Source: Polynucleobacter sp.
GTDB lineage: Bacteria > Pseudomonadota > Gammaproteobacteria > Burkholderiales > Burkholderiaceae
NCBI GenBank assembly: GCA_020059445.1
Contig: JAGVCB010000073.1
Location: 1-6,536 of the forward strand
DNA: 6,536 bases
Direction of reading: 5' to 3'
The translations under genes were made by a program, and so were the position numbers. The notes below the pieces were generated by a model that was given only the letters and a program-made list of their open reading frames with translations, had not been told where the DNA came from and made no database searches. Positions 6,311 to 6,536 of the stretch are shown piece after piece; the first letter of the stretch is position 1; each line of letters starts with the position of its first letter.

Positions 6311-6536
6311 ATGCTGCATATTTTTAACACCCTGACGCGCCGTAAAGAAATATTCAAGCCCATTGAGCCAGGCAAAGTAAAGCTCTATGTTTGTGGCATG
6401 ACTGTTTACGACTTTTGTCATATTGGCCATGCTCGGGTGATGGTGGTGTTTGACATGGTGCAGCGTTGGTTAAGAGCTTCTGGCATGGATGTGACTTACG
6501 TCAGAAACATCACAGACATCGACGACAAAATCATCA
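6311..6536 (+). CDS. cysS: Cysteinyl-tRNA synthetase, N-terminal 75 residues (3' end beyond the right edge)
   Basis: This class I synthetase charges tRNA-Cys with cysteine and is essential. The visible part starts [18 protein letters not shown], matching E. coli CysS from its first residue, which fixes the ATG at 6311; the frame has a stop at 6287-6289, leaving no upstream ATG. Cys28 in YVCGMTVYD matches the first ligand of the zinc that selects cysteine, and the ATP-binding HIGH signature is residues 37-40 (CHIGHAR). The segment ends in the conserved [12 protein letters not shown]. The KMSKS motif and anticodon-binding domain lie outside the window. The bases before the ATG (CCCACGCTTTTAT) hold no Shine-Dalgarno sequence. 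It diverges from the TPR gene; in E. coli cysS diverges directly from ppiB-lpxH. Confidence 0.97.
   Translation, partial: MLHIFNTLTRRKEIFKPIEPGKVKLYVCGMTVYDFCHIGHARVMVVFDMVQRWLRASGMDVTYVRNITDIDDKII

Overview
The window is an ordinary core chromosomal segment of a betaproteobacterium. The proteins resemble Burkholderiales versions, and base composition looks mid-40s %GC from sampled lines. That fits a Polynucleobacter-like or related Burkholderiaceae freshwater lineage, but genus is inferred from remembered family resemblance, not from a search. I see no RNA gene, insertion sequence, CRISPR array, phage gene or integration scar, and no convincing undescribed system.

Layout, left to right. Positions 1-3048 hold a minus-strand operon read as trmJ (tRNA Cm32/Um32 methyltransferase), cysE (serine O-acetyltransferase), mutS (mismatch repair; runs off the left edge after about 550 codons). 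Both junctions are one-base TAATG overlaps without a clear Shine-Dalgarno sequence, which suggests translational coupling. A 35 bp gap separates trmJ from the divergent suhB (3084-3893, plus strand; inositol monophosphatase family and rRNA transcription factor). suhB converges on a second minus-strand group: TPR protein (5377-6081), a 136 bp AT-rich spacer, ppiB (cytoplasmic cyclophilin, 4737-5240) and lpxH (lipid A biosynthesis, 3952-4734). An intrinsic terminator for lpxH sits between lpxH and suhB, and its stem contains the lpxH stop codon. After a 229 bp AT-rich divergent regulatory region (6082-6310), cysS (cysteinyl-tRNA synthetase) starts on the plus strand and leaves the window after 75 codons.

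The window joins two neighbourhoods known from gammaproteobacteria: suhB next to divergent trmJ (E. coli), with cysE next to trmJ (Pseudomonas), and cysS divergent from ppiB-lpxH (E. coli). What differs here is mutS after cysE and a TPR gene between cysS and ppiB. The shared theme is housekeeping: tRNA modification and charging, cysteine supply, outer-membrane lipid A, protein folding and DNA repair.

The points most worth a second look are the interlocking palindromes and repeated heptamer in the cysS/TPR promoter region, the short C-terminus of CysE, the two TAATG junctions, and the unnamed exported TPR protein.
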